Of a DNA stretch of 46,100 bases, positions 1 to 8,197 are shown one piece after another. The DNA comes from Acidimicrobiia bacterium (GTDB lineage: Bacteria > Actinomycetota > Acidimicrobiia > IMCC26256 > JAGNEX01), in assembly GCA_018003035.1 (NCBI GenBank), contig JAGNEX010000018.1, forward strand, positions 1,293-47,392, read 5' to 3'. The translations under genes were made by a program, and so were the position numbers. Each line of letters begins with the position of its first letter. The first letter of the stretch is position 1. The notes beneath the pieces were generated by a model that did no database searches, was not told where the DNA came from, and saw only the letters and a list, made by a program, of their open reading frames with translations.

Positions 1-381
1 GCAAGGACAATCAGGGTTTCGGGACCACTCATCGTTGTTTCTAACCTCCGCTCGACTACGAGCGTTCGTGGGGGAATCGCCGCACCGGATTCGCGCGGCG
101 GTGCTTGCCGTCCACCGTAGCTCGTGTTGCACCAGTGCACCTAGTGTGATCACGCGTCTCAGCCGGATTTCCGTTGTGTGTGGCCGTCGATCGCTGTTCG
201 GCAGCCACAAGTCTGTTTAGGAGCCTCCTGCGCAGAGCAACCGACGGCGCATCAACCTTGGCTCGACTCCTTGACGCTCTGCGGAGCTCGATGGAAGCGT
301 CGTGGGAGCGGCGAGGGTTGCACCGCACCATCGCGAGTGGGTTCACAGCCCATTCCTTTAACGCCGAGGAGGCGTCCCGAT
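1..381. other. Leader region without a recognisable gene
   Basis: I see no convincing coding sequence here. The open frames on both strands give low-complexity Arg/Ser/Ala-rich translations with no family signature, as expected of chance frames in GC-rich DNA. The last part contains the ribosome binding site GAGGAGG (366-372) of the CsbD gene, and its promoter presumably lies upstream. Confidence 0.5.
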
Positions 382-567
382 ATGGGAGAAAACACCGACA
401 AGATCGAAGGCCGAGTCAAGCAGGCCGCTGGAGATCTCACAGGCAACGACGACCTGAAGAAAGAAGGCAAGAACCAGGAAAACGCCGGCAAGGTGAAGGG
501 CACGATCAACAGTGCTGCCGACCACCTCAACGATGCCGTCGACAAGGTTCGTAAGAATCTCAGCTGA
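382..567 (+). CDS. CsbD family stress-response protein
   Basis: A 61-residue hydrophilic protein that begins MGENTDKIEGRVKQAAGDL and continues with the Lys/Glu/Asn-rich, Gly-punctuated pattern of the CsbD family (pattern G-K-x-x-x-Ax-G-x-x-T-x-x). CsbD-like proteins are small cytoplasmic proteins induced in general stress; their molecular role is not settled. Start chosen at ATG 382 because a perfect GAGGAGG lies 9 nt upstream and the family starts at this point; the frame is open further upstream but with nonsense sequence. It stands alone and is followed by a strong hairpin (584-620). The length matches the family (55-70 aa). Confidence 0.93.
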   Translation: MGENTDKIEGRVKQAAGDLTGNDDLKKEGKNQENAGKVKGTINSAADHLNDAVDKVRKNLS

Positions 568-583
568 GCTATCGCAACGACCA

Positions 584-620
584 GCGCGAGAGGAGACCTG
601 CAACGGGTCGCCTCTCGCGC
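584..620. terminator. Hairpin terminator between convergent genes
   Basis: The arms GCGCGAGAGG (584-593) and CCTCTCGCGC (611-620) are perfectly complementary, and the inner GACC/GGTC bases extend the stem. There is no clear T-tract on either side, common in high-GC genomes. It lies between the convergent CsbD gene and the VOC gene and could stop transcription from both sides. Confidence 0.7.
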
Positions 621-696
621 CGGCCGGCGAACGGTTGGCCGAGCGTGACCAAGGAGGCGTCGTCGCGACCGGGTGGCTCGGCTGGGTCGGCTCGAT

Positions 697-1086
697 CTAG
701 GGCTTTGACGAGATGATCTGGATCAGGTTTCCGCAGGTGTCGTTGAAGACCGCCACCACCGCGGGGCCGATGTCGGTCGGTGGTTGAGTGAACTCGACTC
801 CGAGGCTTGCCAGGCGTGTGTGTTCGGCTTCAACATCGTCGACGGTGAACTGTGCGACCGGTATGCCGTCGCGCATCAACGCATCGCGGTACGGCTTGAC
901 CGCCGGGTGTGCTGACGGCTCCAACAACAACTCGGGGCCATCAGGATCGTCCGCCGGTACCACGGTGAGCCAGGCATCATCCCCAATTGGCACGTCGTGT
1001 TTGACGACGAACCCCAGGCGTTCGGTGTAGAAGGCGAGTGCCGCCCGCTGATCGTCGACGAACACGCTGGTCAGTCGGATCCTCAT
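697..1086 (-). CDS. VOC (glyoxalase/bleomycin resistance-fold) family protein
   Basis: A 129-aa single-domain protein with the two beta-alpha-beta-beta-beta units of the vicinal oxygen chelate fold: VFVDDQRAALAFYTERLGF near the N-terminus and VDDVEAEHTRLASLGVEF in the second half, ending in the typical FNDTCGNLIQI strand. Members include metal-dependent lyases, dioxygenases and drug-binding proteins. The usual metal-ligand His at the first strand and the acidic residue at the last strand are not obvious, so a non-catalytic or binding role is possible. The start ATG at 1086 has GGTGGAG 6 nt upstream. It is divergent from the gene at 1357, with an 18-bp palindrome in between. Confidence 0.9.
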   Translation of the reverse strand: MRIRLTSVFVDDQRAALAFYTERLGFVVKHDVPIGDDAWLTVVPADDPDGPELLLEPSAHPAVKPYRDALMRDGIPVAQFTVDDVEAEHTRLASLGVEFTQPPTDIGPAVVAVFNDTCGNLIQIISSKP

Positions 1087-1158
1087 AGATGCTCCACCTT
1101 GGAATCAGCTACCGCTCGGGCAGCGTTACTGGCGTTGCAGACGTTAACCCGGCCGGGC

Positions 1159-1176
1159 CGACTCCTGCAGGAGTCG
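1159..1176. promoter_or_regulatory. Perfect 18-bp palindrome in a divergent intergenic region
   Basis: CGACTCCTGCAGGAGTCG is its own reverse complement over all 18 bases. It lies in the 270-bp spacer between the divergent VOC gene (start 1086) and the YflT-like gene (start 1357), where a homodimeric regulator would be expected to bind. No neighbouring regulator gene is present, so the binding protein is unknown. Confidence 0.4.
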
Positions 1177-1356
1177 AGCGGCGTGGACCGTCAACGCCGG
1201 ACCGGGCAACGCCGGCGTCATCTGATCGCCACAACCGGCAACAGGCCGCGGCCTTACGCAGGCCGGCGCCTTCTGTGCCGCCCGTGGGCCTCAAAGGGGT
1301 TGTGTGACCCCTCCCAACCAGCACGACCGTCAACACTCACAACGAGGAGAGTTTCG

Positions 1357-1719
1357 ATGTCCGGACCAAATGTCAACCCCGAGATTCATCAGTTACAACC
1401 ACACAATGCTGCCGTCGGTGAGTTTGACGAGAGTGATCCCGACGCTATTGCCGAGGCCGTCGTGTCTCAAGGCGTCGATCCGGACCGCCTCGTCATCCTG
1501 GTCGGAGACCGCGGACTCGAACAGTTCCAAGCCCGAGCATCCCGATTTCGGCGCTTATTCGACGACTCTGACAACTACATCGGTCACCTCTTGAAACATG
1601 GCGGTGCGGCTGTCGGAGTTTCATGCGTCGATGAGCGCGATGCTGCCTCGGTGCGGCAGTCGCTCCTTGACGCCGGTGCAAGCAACGTTCACTACTTCGG
1701 CCGCTGGACCAACGACTGA
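1357..1719 (+). CDS. Hypothetical protein, YflT/general-stress-like
   Basis: A 120-aa soluble acidic protein. Start chosen at ATG 1357, preceded by GAGGAGA 6 nt upstream; the longer open frame upstream is non-conserved. The second half (FDDSDNYIGHLLKHGGAAV followed by GVSCVDERDAASVRQSLLDAG) resembles the small stress-protein domain in which a glycine-rich strand precedes a dinucleotide-fold-like alpha/beta unit in which a gene product senses or buffers stress, but the match is by eye. No catalytic motif is visible. Monocistronic by spacing: next gene is 126 bp downstream. The CDS itself is secure through start, RBS and composition; the function is not. Confidence 0.75.
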   Translation: MSGPNVNPEIHQLQPHNAAVGEFDESDPDAIAEAVVSQGVDPDRLVILVGDRGLEQFQARASRFRRLFDDSDNYIGHLLKHGGAAVGVSCVDERDAASVRQSLLDAGASNVHYFGRWTND

Positions 1720-1845
1720 CCCAGCCTGCGTGTGCCGCGGGTACTGCGCCCCTCCGCGAGCGACTGGTCGGTGCGGTTGATTCCTCCGATCAACATCTCC
1801 CGGGTGCGGTAGAGCGCTGCCACCCAGCCATGGCATGCTCAGACG

Positions 1846-2163
1846 ATGACAGAGTCACCAGCAACGGTTGTTGAAGCGATCAACCTGCTTCACCGCAAGG
1901 GATACTCAATCGACTACGACGTAGTCGACGGTGAGTTGCGCGCCAACGGGGCCCCGTCATGCGCTCTTGATCGCGTCGTCGTCGAACAGGTCTTTCGATT
2001 CGAAGGAGCATCGGATCCCGGCGACGAAATGGTCGTCTTTGCCGTGCGCGACCCGGACAACGGTGGTCTCGGCACGTTGGTGTCCGCATACGGTCCGCTA
2101 GCGGATCCCGCCCTGGTCGACTTCGTGGTCGACCGAGTCAACAAGGGGCCGACTTCCTGCTGA
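1846..2163 (+). CDS. Short phosphoribosylpyrophosphate synthetase-like family protein
   Basis: A 105-aa protein matching a family often labelled phosphoribosylpyrophosphate synthetase in databases, although it is far shorter than the true enzyme (~310 aa). Family marks are LLHRKGYSIDYDV near residue 15, the VFRFEGASDPGDEMVVFAV core (residues ~48-66) and the GTLVSAYGPLADP strand. It lacks the PRPP-binding loop of real PRPP synthetase, so the label should not be read as a function. No good RBS is seen before ATG 1846. Convergent with the DUF2237 gene. Confidence 0.82.
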   Translation: MTESPATVVEAINLLHRKGYSIDYDVVDGELRANGAPSCALDRVVVEQVFRFEGASDPGDEMVVFAVRDPDNGGLGTLVSAYGPLADPALVDFVVDRVNKGPTSC

Positions 2164-2245
2164 ACGCGGTCCAGTTCCACTACTGGAGCGACCTGGGCCG
2201 CCCCAGCCAGCCCGGCTCAGGGCGCGCGGTTCAGAAATCGCGGCG

Positions 2246-2638
2246 TCAGAGTTCGAGGTCTCCCGGTGAATCCGGGACATCCACGGCCAACTCTTGTAAG
2301 GCCGCAAGTGGAACTATTTCCAGCACGGCCTGGTTGGTAGCGGCGAGCACGACTGGGGCCGCGGCGCCGTCGCGGTAGGCCAGCGCCCAGTTGCGCGCCG
2401 TCACGCACCACCGATCGCCGGGTGTGAGCCCAGGAAACCGGTACTCGGGCATCGGCGTCGACAAGTCGTTACCGATCGAGCGCTGGTGGGCCAAGAACTC
2501 TGCCGTGACGACGGCACAGATCGTGTGCGCCCCCAGATCTTCGGGTCCTGTTGCGCAGCATCCATCCCGATAGAACCCGGTCATTGGATCGGTGCCGCAG
2601 GGTTGGAGTTCTCCGCCCAGCACGTTTCGTTCGTTCAT
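2246..2638 (-). CDS. DUF2237 family protein
   Basis: A 130-aa protein with the hallmarks of DUF2237: NVLGGELQPCGTDPMTGFYR at the N-terminus, then GCCATGPEDLGAHTICAVVT, a T-x-x-FL motif and the PGLTPGDRWCVTARNW segment. The cysteines in CGTDP, GCC and WCV are family-conserved and suggest a metal or redox centre, but no function is established. Start chosen at ATG 2638 because the family begins there; the upstream open frame is unrelated. Convergent with the preceding gene and divergent from DUF1330. Confidence 0.88.
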   Translation of the reverse strand: MNERNVLGGELQPCGTDPMTGFYRDGCCATGPEDLGAHTICAVVTAEFLAHQRSIGNDLSTPMPEYRFPGLTPGDRWCVTARNWALAYRDGAAAPVVLAATNQAVLEIVPLAALQELAVDVPDSPGDLEL

Positions 2639-2933
2639 GCGGGCAGTTTTACAGGTTGATCGCGCCCCTTCGCCGCCGCGCGCAACCATCTTGAGTCGCT
2701 CAGAGGTGCGCCGTGACCAACCGCGTTCGACCAGACCCGCAGGGCGAGGAGTTGTGACCAAAACGTCGTGCCGCCAAGCTCGTCCCAAGCCGATGGCGTG
2801 CCCGAATTGGAATCTGTCTTGGTCATTGACCCTTTTTCCCGCCCGAAAGTACGGTCGCTGCCGGGTGACGGGTGCGAATCCTGGTGGGGTCTCCCCCGAC
2901 TTTCTGGCCCCACCGTTGCCATGAGGAGAACGC

Positions 2934-3305
2934 ATGTCTAGCTACATCGAAAGCACTAGCGACCAAATCTCGCTGATGAAGAACCTGAAGGTCGACGGCC
3001 CAATCGCCATGGTCAACCTGCTCAAGTTCAAGCCCGACGGAGGCAGGGAGCAGTACAACAAATACATCCGAGAGGCGCAGCCGTTCCTCACCAAACACGG
3101 GGTTCGAGTGACCTATATCGGCGACGGGTACGGCGAGACGATAGGACCGCCCGATGAGGAATGGGACTGCGTGTTGATAGCGGAGTATCCCAACCACCAG
3201 GCCTATCTCGATATGACCACCGAGAAGTCCTACCCCGGAGACGTCCGAGCGGCGGCCCTGGTCGATTCGAGGAACATCATCACGTCACCCCGACGCACCT
3301 ACTGA
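2934..3305 (+). CDS. DUF1330 family protein
   Basis: A 123-aa alpha/beta protein of the ferredoxin-like dimeric barrel type. Core motif GPIAMVNLLKFKPDGGREQY at residues 22-41 and the C-terminal EEWDCVLIAEYPNHQAYLDM segment (residues ~75-95) are typical of DUF1330 and related monooxygenase-like small proteins. No catalytic residue can be assigned. GAGGAGA lies 6 nt upstream of ATG 2934. The gene is followed by a strong hairpin at 3315-3357 and is convergent with the antiporter. Confidence 0.87.
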   Translation: MSSYIESTSDQISLMKNLKVDGPIAMVNLLKFKPDGGREQYNKYIREAQPFLTKHGVRVTYIGDGYGETIGPPDEEWDCVLIAEYPNHQAYLDMTTEKSYPGDVRAAALVDSRNIITSPRRTY

Positions 3306-3314
3306 CTCGACCGT

Positions 3315-3357
3315 GGCGCTCCCGGCACGGTGAAGTTGAAGCCATGCCGGGGGCGCC
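3315..3357. terminator. Hairpin terminator
   Basis: GGCGCTCCCGGCA (3315-3327) pairs with TGCCGGGGGCGCC (3345-3357) at 12 of 13 positions with a 17-nt loop. It sits just after the DUF1330 stop and between two convergent genes; no T-tract follows. Confidence 0.7.
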
Positions 3358-3428
3358 GCAGCGCCACGTCAGCTCCGCGCTGCCGCAGCGACGGGCGCCA
3401 GACCGTCTGGACCCGATCCGTCGACCGT

Positions 3429-5441
3429 CTAGGACTTGTCTGAGAACGTCACCCCGTCAGCAAAGCAGAACGCCCACGAGTCTCCAGGCTCGACGCTCAT
3501 CATCAACGGGTGACCCGACTCGTGAAAATGGGCACGCGAGTGGCGGTGAGGCGATGAGTCGCAACATCCCACGTGGCCGCAGGTCAAGCACTGGCGCAGG
3601 TGGACCCAGTCACTTCCGCCCCGAAGGCACTCCTCACAACCTTCCGAGCTTGGTAAGACGGGCCGAGTATCTGCCGCGTGGTTGCAGCCGGACTCCATCG
3701 GCACGTGGACATGGGTCAGGCGAGTCGGGTCGACCCACGTCACTCCGCCATACTCGGGACGGGGTGTTTCTGGTCGCTCGATTCCCAACAGGTCACGCAC
3801 TTCTCGGGCGAGTAGGTATCGAGCTGACAGAGCGGAGTCGACCACGTTCGAAGCTCCCGCGCCGGCCAGTTCATCGAGGGGGACACCGCCGTGGGGACGG
3901 ACCAAAATCGGCGCGTCGGACAAGCTCCGCACCATGGTCACGATCTGTATGCACTGTTCGGCCTGATCTTCAGCAACGACCACGAGCCGCGCGCTACCCA
4001 CGCGCACATGTTCAAGGACGGGCGCTCGTGTGGAATCGCCCGAAACTGCTGCGATTCCAGCGTGCTCGGCAGCGGTGAGCCCTTCCGGATTCAACGTCGT
4101 AATGACCGCCGGTACGCCCTGAGCCTGCATGTCTAATGCGACCCCGAGACTGTCAGGACCCCATCCCAAGAGGACCACGTGATCCCGCCACTCGCCGTCG
4201 AGTGGGGCTTCCGACGCTTCGTCTGGAGCGTCGGGGTCGGTGACGAACAGGTTTGTTCCCCGCAGGATCCTGTCGCCAATGCCGCTGAGCAGGGGCGTCA
4301 TGACCATCAAGATGACGGTCGTTGCGACCAGGGCCTGAAAACCGTCCTCGTCGAGCGCCGCCGGCGTCAGCCCCGCGGCCTCACCCGTATTCAGCAAGAC
4401 GAAGGAGAACTCGCCGATCTGGGCGAGCAGAAAGCCCGCCGCCAAAGCCTGCCTCCAACCAACCCCGGTGGGGAGGAGCGACGTCGTAGTAGCGATCACC
4501 TTGACGGCCAGGACCACCGCCACCAGGCCCAGAACCAGCGGCATGTTGTCGGCGACATAGCCGACGTCAAGCAGCATGCCGACCGACACAAAGAACACCG
4601 CGCTGAAGATCGTCTTGAGAGGCAGGACCTCGGACAGCGCCTGCGTACTTTGTCGGCTTTCGCTGACGACGAGCCCAGCGAGGAACGCTCCGAGCGACAC
4701 GCTGACGCCTGCAAGAGCCGTGAGGTACGCCGTCGTCAGACAGATCGCAAGCACGGCCAACAGGAACACTTCGGGCGAACAGACCGCCGCGATTCGATGC
4801 ATCAGGGGAGGCATCAAGCGCCTGGCGCCGACCAGCACCAGCGTTACTACGACCGCAGCGGTGAGCAGGGCTTCGGCCAGGGCCCCAGCGCCGCCCGTCG
4901 CGTCGGGCGAAAGCAGGGGCAGGATCACCACCATCGCAACGACCGCAAGGTCTTGGAAGATGAGCACCGCCAACGCGAGTCGCCCTCGGACCGTGTTGGT
5001 TTCTCCGCGGTCGGCCAAGATCGTCAGCACGATGGCGGTGGACGACAGCGCGACGACAAACCCGGTGAAGAGGCCGCCGCGCCAGTCGCCACCTGCAATG
5101 AGCACCAACACGAAAGTCAGGGCGATGGTCAAGAGCACTTGTGCTCCACCACCCAGGACGATCCAGCGCCAGACGCGAGCCAGTTTCTCGAGGGAGAACT
5201 CGAGCCCAATCGTGAAGAGCAACAAGATCACGCCGATATCGGCGGCCGCGTGTACGACTTCGCCATCGCTGACGAGACCCAACTGTTCCGGCCCGATGAT
5301 CACGCCAGCGATCAGAAACCCGACGATGGCGACCACGTGCAACCGCACGCTCACGTACGCAACGACGGCAGCGGATAGCACCAGCGCCGTCGTGGGAAAC
5401 AGATAGCCGGGTACTTCAGTTGCAGCTAGCCAAGTGGTCAT
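3429..5441 (-). CDS. CPA2-type cation:proton antiporter with TrkA-N (RCK) domain and C-terminal UBP-type zinc finger
   Basis: A 670-aa membrane protein. Residues ~10-400 hold about a dozen hydrophobic segments of the Na+/H+ exchanger fold, including VALSSTAIVLTILADRGE and LALAVLIFQDLAVVAMVV, the KefB/KefC-type signatures. Residues ~420-550 form a TrkA-N/RCK domain (HVVLLGWGPDSLGVALDM), expected to gate transport by nucleotide binding. Residues ~585-670 form a UBP-type zinc finger: CNHAADT, CEEC, WVHLRQCLTCGHVGCCDSS, H-x-R-x-H-F-H-E-S-G-HP. Stand-alone bacterial UBP fingers are common; the fusion to an antiporter is unusual. Start at ATG 5441 has GGAGG 9 nt upstream. Likely exports H+/cations at the cytoplasmic membrane; the zinc finger may sense zinc or a C-terminal peptide (inference). 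Confidence 0.93.
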   Translation of the reverse strand: MTTWLAATEVPGYLFPTTALVLSAAVVAYVSVRLHVVAIVGFLIAGVIIGPEQLGLVSDGEVVHAAADIGVILLLFTIGLEFSLEKLARVWRWIVLGGGAQVLLTIALTFVLVLIAGGDWRGGLFTGFVVALSSTAIVLTILADRGETNTVRGRLALAVLIFQDLAVVAMVVILPLLSPDATGGAGALAEALLTAAVVVTLVLVGARRLMPPLMHRIAAVCSPEVFLLAVLAICLTTAYLTALAGVSVSLGAFLAGLVVSESRQSTQALSEVLPLKTIFSAVFFVSVGMLLDVGYVADNMPLVLGLVAVVLAVKVIATTTSLLPTGVGWRQALAAGFLLAQIGEFSFVLLNTGEAAGLTPAALDEDGFQALVATTVILMVMTPLLSGIGDRILRGTNLFVTDPDAPDEASEAPLDGEWRDHVVLLGWGPDSLGVALDMQAQGVPAVITTLNPEGLTAAEHAGIAAVSGDSTRAPVLEHVRVGSARLVVVAEDQAEQCIQIVTMVRSLSDAPILVRPHGGVPLDELAGAGASNVVDSALSARYLLAREVRDLLGIERPETPRPEYGGVTWVDPTRLTHVHVPMESGCNHAADTRPVLPSSEGCEECLRGGSDWVHLRQCLTCGHVGCCDSSPHRHSRAHFHESGHPLMMSVEPGDSWAFCFADGVTFSDKS

Positions 5442-5600
5442 GCTGGCCACCCTCCACCGTGGTCGTATGCCCCGGGGCACACCCGACGAGCAGGGCGATT
5501 GCGGTGGCGAGCGAGATGTTAGGTGCCTGTATCTCATCGCGCATGGGCTGGACCACATCACCGACCGGTCTGGAAATATCCGCCTTGGGAGAGCTTGGGG

Positions 5601-6890
5601 CTACGCGATGGCAAGCGCTCCAACAGCCGCGATCAAAACTAACGTGCCCGCAAAATCGACCGAGGATGTGACGATCGGAATTCCGTAGGTGTCGGGGTCG
5701 ACCCTCAGCTGATGGGCAGCGAGCGCGCCGTAGTAGGCGACCAGCAGCACGAATGCCACGGCGATGCACCCGCCCAACATCGAAGCTGCCACCATCGATC
5801 CGACGCCCGGCGAGTTCTGACCTAACACGCTGGCGACGAAGTGAGCGCCGACGCCGTTGAACGCGTACACCGCGAGTGACAGGACGGCGATCCGGTACAT
5901 GTCGTGGCGCACAGACAACGATGGGACGCGGGTGGGAGCAACGGTCCCAAGGTGGAGCGAAGTCGACAGGCTTGCCGCCATCAGTCCGCCGAGCGCTCCC
6001 GCGCTGGACACAAAGGCGGGCTGCAGGACGAGCAGTGCGGGGAGGGCGACGAACGTGCTGAGCTGGTGTTCGAGCATCACGCCCGCCAGCGTCGACAAGG
6101 CCCCGGCGACGGCAAGGATAGGGAGCGACTCGGCGAGGATTCGCTTGACCCGGGGGCGCCCTTTCAGGACCCCCCAGATGGCGACGGCCGCCGAGGACAC
6201 CGCAACGGCGATCTGCCCGATCGTGCCGAGCGTCCCGTGGCCGAGCGCGAAGGTGGCCAGCCACAGCGCGGGGACCGTGACCACATCGCCCAGCGTTGAC
6301 ACGACCGGTGCCACCAGATTGTCGAGGTCCCATTCGTATCGGACCGCCACCCAGACCAACACGACCGTCGCGGTCAGCACGACGACCGACGCGCCCACAC
6401 CTCCAAGCACCGAAATCGTGACCAGATCGAGTAGCGACACATCGGTCAAGCCAAAGGCGACGGCGACCGCCGCAGCCATCGCTGCCAGGATCCAGGCGAG
6501 CAGAAGCGTCTGAACAATCGACGTCGCAGCGTTGTCGCCGACAACAGATCCTGGGCGTAGCGACGACTGGTACTCACCGGTGTGGATCGCTGTCGACACC
6601 CGGCTTCCGAGCGACGAGAACACGTTGCCTCGCAACCCGATCGCTGCTGGCACCATGACCAGCACTCCGGGATATTTCTCAAACGTCCCGGTCACTGAGC
6701 CCAACATCGCGCCCGCCACGAGGCTGGTCGCCGAGTTGATTCCCAACGCGGTCAACGACTGGCCCACCCCGGACAGGCTCGGTCCCAGGACGGCCCAGGC
6801 CTGGCGGGGCTGCACCTTGTGAAGCGCCAGTCGGGTACCAAAACGCTGCACGCGCGACCCGGTTTCAGGTTTCTGGCGGGCTGCTGGCAC
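5601..6890 (-). CDS. MgtE/SLC41-type divalent cation transporter (two membrane repeats, no cytosolic CBS region)
   Basis: A 429-aa, almost entirely hydrophobic protein with two homologous MgtE membrane units. Unit 1 carries PAAIGLRGNVFSSLGSRVST and later DLDNLVAPVVSTLGDVVTVP; unit 2 carries QPAFVSSAGALGGLMAASLS, STSLHLG and DPDTYGIPIVTSSVDFAGT. The paired acidic D-x-x-x-x-P-x-x-(T/S) segments form the Mg2+ path in MgtE. Unlike MgtE proper, there is no N-domain or CBS pair, so it resembles eukaryotic SLC41 and its bacterial relatives. The start is a GTG at 6890, without a good Shine-Dalgarno but with a TAGGAT box 6 nt upstream. It is 159 bp upstream of the antiporter and may be co-transcribed. 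Confidence 0.9.
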   Translation of the reverse strand: MPAARQKPETGSRVQRFGTRLALHKVQPRQAWAVLGPSLSGVGQSLTALGINSATSLVAGAMLGSVTGTFEKYPGVLVMVPAAIGLRGNVFSSLGSRVSTAIHTGEYQSSLRPGSVVGDNAATSIVQTLLLAWILAAMAAAVAVAFGLTDVSLLDLVTISVLGGVGASVVVLTATVVLVWVAVRYEWDLDNLVAPVVSTLGDVVTVPALWLATFALGHGTLGTIGQIAVAVSSAAVAIWGVLKGRPRVKRILAESLPILAVAGALSTLAGVMLEHQLSTFVALPALLVLQPAFVSSAGALGGLMAASLSTSLHLGTVAPTRVPSLSVRHDMYRIAVLSLAVYAFNGVGAHFVASVLGQNSPGVGSMVAASMLGGCIAVAFVLLVAYYGALAAHQLRVDPDTYGIPIVTSSVDFAGTLVLIAAVGALAIA

Positions 6891-6896
6891 TGCCGC

Positions 6897-6902
6897 ATCC
6901 TA
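6897..6902 (-). promoter_or_regulatory. Putative leaderless -10 box (TAGGAT) of the MgtE-like gene
   Basis: On the minus strand TAGGAT is followed by six bases and the GTG start codon at 6890, the spacing expected when transcription begins at the start codon. No convincing -35 is seen. Alternatively GGA in the same stretch could act as a weak Shine-Dalgarno. Confidence 0.4.
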
Positions 6903-7019
6903 CCTGTGCGATTCGTTTTCGCCCGGTGGCTGGGCGCCCCCGCCTGAAGCGGTCGCGTCGCCCGACCCGTCGTCGGCTCTGGCTAAGCGCGGACCGGGGA
7001 CTGCCCGCAGGCGCCGCGG

Positions 7020-7811
7020 TCAGTCCGGGAGCGGGGCTCCGTGGAGTTCTCGGTGTAGGCGTTCCATGCGGCGGTCGAGAGACGCAGCGGAATCAGCCGC
7101 ATCTTTCAGTTCGGCCAAGAGTCGACTGGGGACGCCGCCCGCGTATTTGTAATAGATCTTGTGTTCGAGGCTCGCCCAAAAGTCCATGGCGATCGTCCGG
7201 AACTGCACTTCGACGGTGACATCGGTCCGGCCACTCGACATGAAAACCGGGATCTGCATGATGGTGTGAAGGCTCTGGTAGCCGTTGGGTTTTGGGTTGG
7301 CGATGTAGTCCTTGACGGTCACCACCGAGATGTCGTCCTGCTGGGTAAGCAGTTCGAACATGTGGTAGACGTCGCTGACGAACGAGCAGGTCACCCGCAC
7401 ACCGGCGATATCGGTGATGTGTTCTTGGATGCTGGCTAGGTCGGTCGGGATCTGTTTGCGTCGGGCCTTATCGACGATGCCTTCGGTGGACTTCACCCGG
7501 CTCGAGATGTGCTCGATCGGGTTGTATTCGTGCAGCGCCAAAAACTCGTCCCGCAGGATCGAAAGTTTGGTCTCGATCTCTCGCACGCCGAACTGGTACC
7601 GCATCAAAAAGCTTTCGATCCGGCCGCGCATCGATCGGAGCTCTTCGGCCGAGAAGGTGATCGAACCTGACGTCTGGAACAGTTCGAAGATCGCTTCCGT
7701 CGCCCGTTCACCGGTCTTTGATGTCGTCTCTACCGTTTGCGTGTACAGCGCCGTTTCGAGGGTGCGAACCTCTGTTGTCTGGGTGCGGTCTTGGCTCGGG
7801 TCGGCGCTCAT
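7020..7811 (-). CDS. Small alarmone synthetase, RelA/SpoT-domain GTP pyrophosphokinase
   Basis: A 263-aa stand-alone (p)ppGpp synthetase-like protein. The nucleotidyltransferase domain spans residues ~75-225: ISSRVKSTEGIVDKARRK (substrate-binding basic stretch), ITDIAGVRVTCSF (metal-binding D-x-x-G-x-R), PKPNGYQSLHTIM (the G-loop with the stacking Tyr) and VEVQFRTIAMDFWASLEHK (the E-x-Q catalytic segment). There is no HD hydrolase, TGS or ACT domain, so it can make but not degrade alarmone, as in the RelQ/RelP class. The C-terminal helix ends with acidic/basic repeats. It is 47 bp downstream of csoR on the same strand, so it is plausibly read through from the copper operon, linking copper stress to the stringent response (inference). 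Confidence 0.92.
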   Translation of the reverse strand: MSADPSQDRTQTTEVRTLETALYTQTVETTSKTGERATEAIFELFQTSGSITFSAEELRSMRGRIESFLMRYQFGVREIETKLSILRDEFLALHEYNPIEHISSRVKSTEGIVDKARRKQIPTDLASIQEHITDIAGVRVTCSFVSDVYHMFELLTQQDDISVVTVKDYIANPKPNGYQSLHTIMQIPVFMSSGRTDVTVEVQFRTIAMDFWASLEHKIYYKYAGGVPSRLLAELKDAADSAASLDRRMERLHRELHGAPLPD

Positions 7812-7858
7812 AGCAGCTGCGATTCGGTCGGTGGACCGTCTGTTCGGACGATCCAGCG

Positions 7859-8140
7859 TCAGCGGGAAAGCATGCGGCCGACCGCCCCCATGAGCTCTTC
7901 GACCTGGGCGTCTGGATCGGTCGGGCCGCCGCCATGACCGACCAGGCAGTGACGGGCGTGACCATCCAAAAGGCCGAGCGCGACCTTATCGAGAGCGGCC
8001 CGAGCCGCGTTGATCTGGGACAGGATGTCGATGCAGTACCGGTCGTCTTCGACCATCTTTTCGATGCCGCGAATCTGACCTTCGATCCGCCTGAGACGAG
8101 CTGTTAGCTGGTCTTTGCTCGCTGTGTATCCGCGGGCCAT
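7859..8140 (-). CDS. csoR: CsoR-type copper-sensing repressor
   Basis: A 93-aa all-helical DUF156/CsoR family repressor: RLRRIEGQIRGIEKMVEDD in helix 1 and YCIDILSQINAARAAL in helix 2. The Cu(I) ligands Cys36, His61 and Cys65 (YC36 and GH61ARHC65) fall at the same residue numbers as in Mycobacterium tuberculosis CsoR, supporting copper rather than nickel or formaldehyde sensing. A clear AGGAGAA precedes ATG 8140. It lies 57 bp after copA as the fourth gene of the copper operon, and a matching operator is found at 10992-11010, so autoregulation of the whole operon is expected. Function: tetramer released from DNA by Cu(I). Confidence 0.95.
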   Translation of the reverse strand: MARGYTASKDQLTARLRRIEGQIRGIEKMVEDDRYCIDILSQINAARAALDKVALGLLDGHARHCLVGHGGGPTDPDAQVEELMGAVGRMLSR

Positions 8141-8197
8141 GTCGTTCTCCTGCTTCTGGTCACCGGGGTCTGGTGTGATGACATCGGCCTGGTCGTT

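Noticed and set aside
1846..2163. Reading the 105-aa protein as a genuine PRPP synthetase
   Set aside because: It is a third of the enzyme's length and has no PRPP-binding loop; only the family label matches.
4179..5378. 399-codon plus-strand open frame inside the antiporter gene
   Set aside because: It is antisense to a clear Na+/H+ exchanger sequence and its translation is Arg/Gln/Asp/His-rich low complexity, a frame effect of GC-rich codons.
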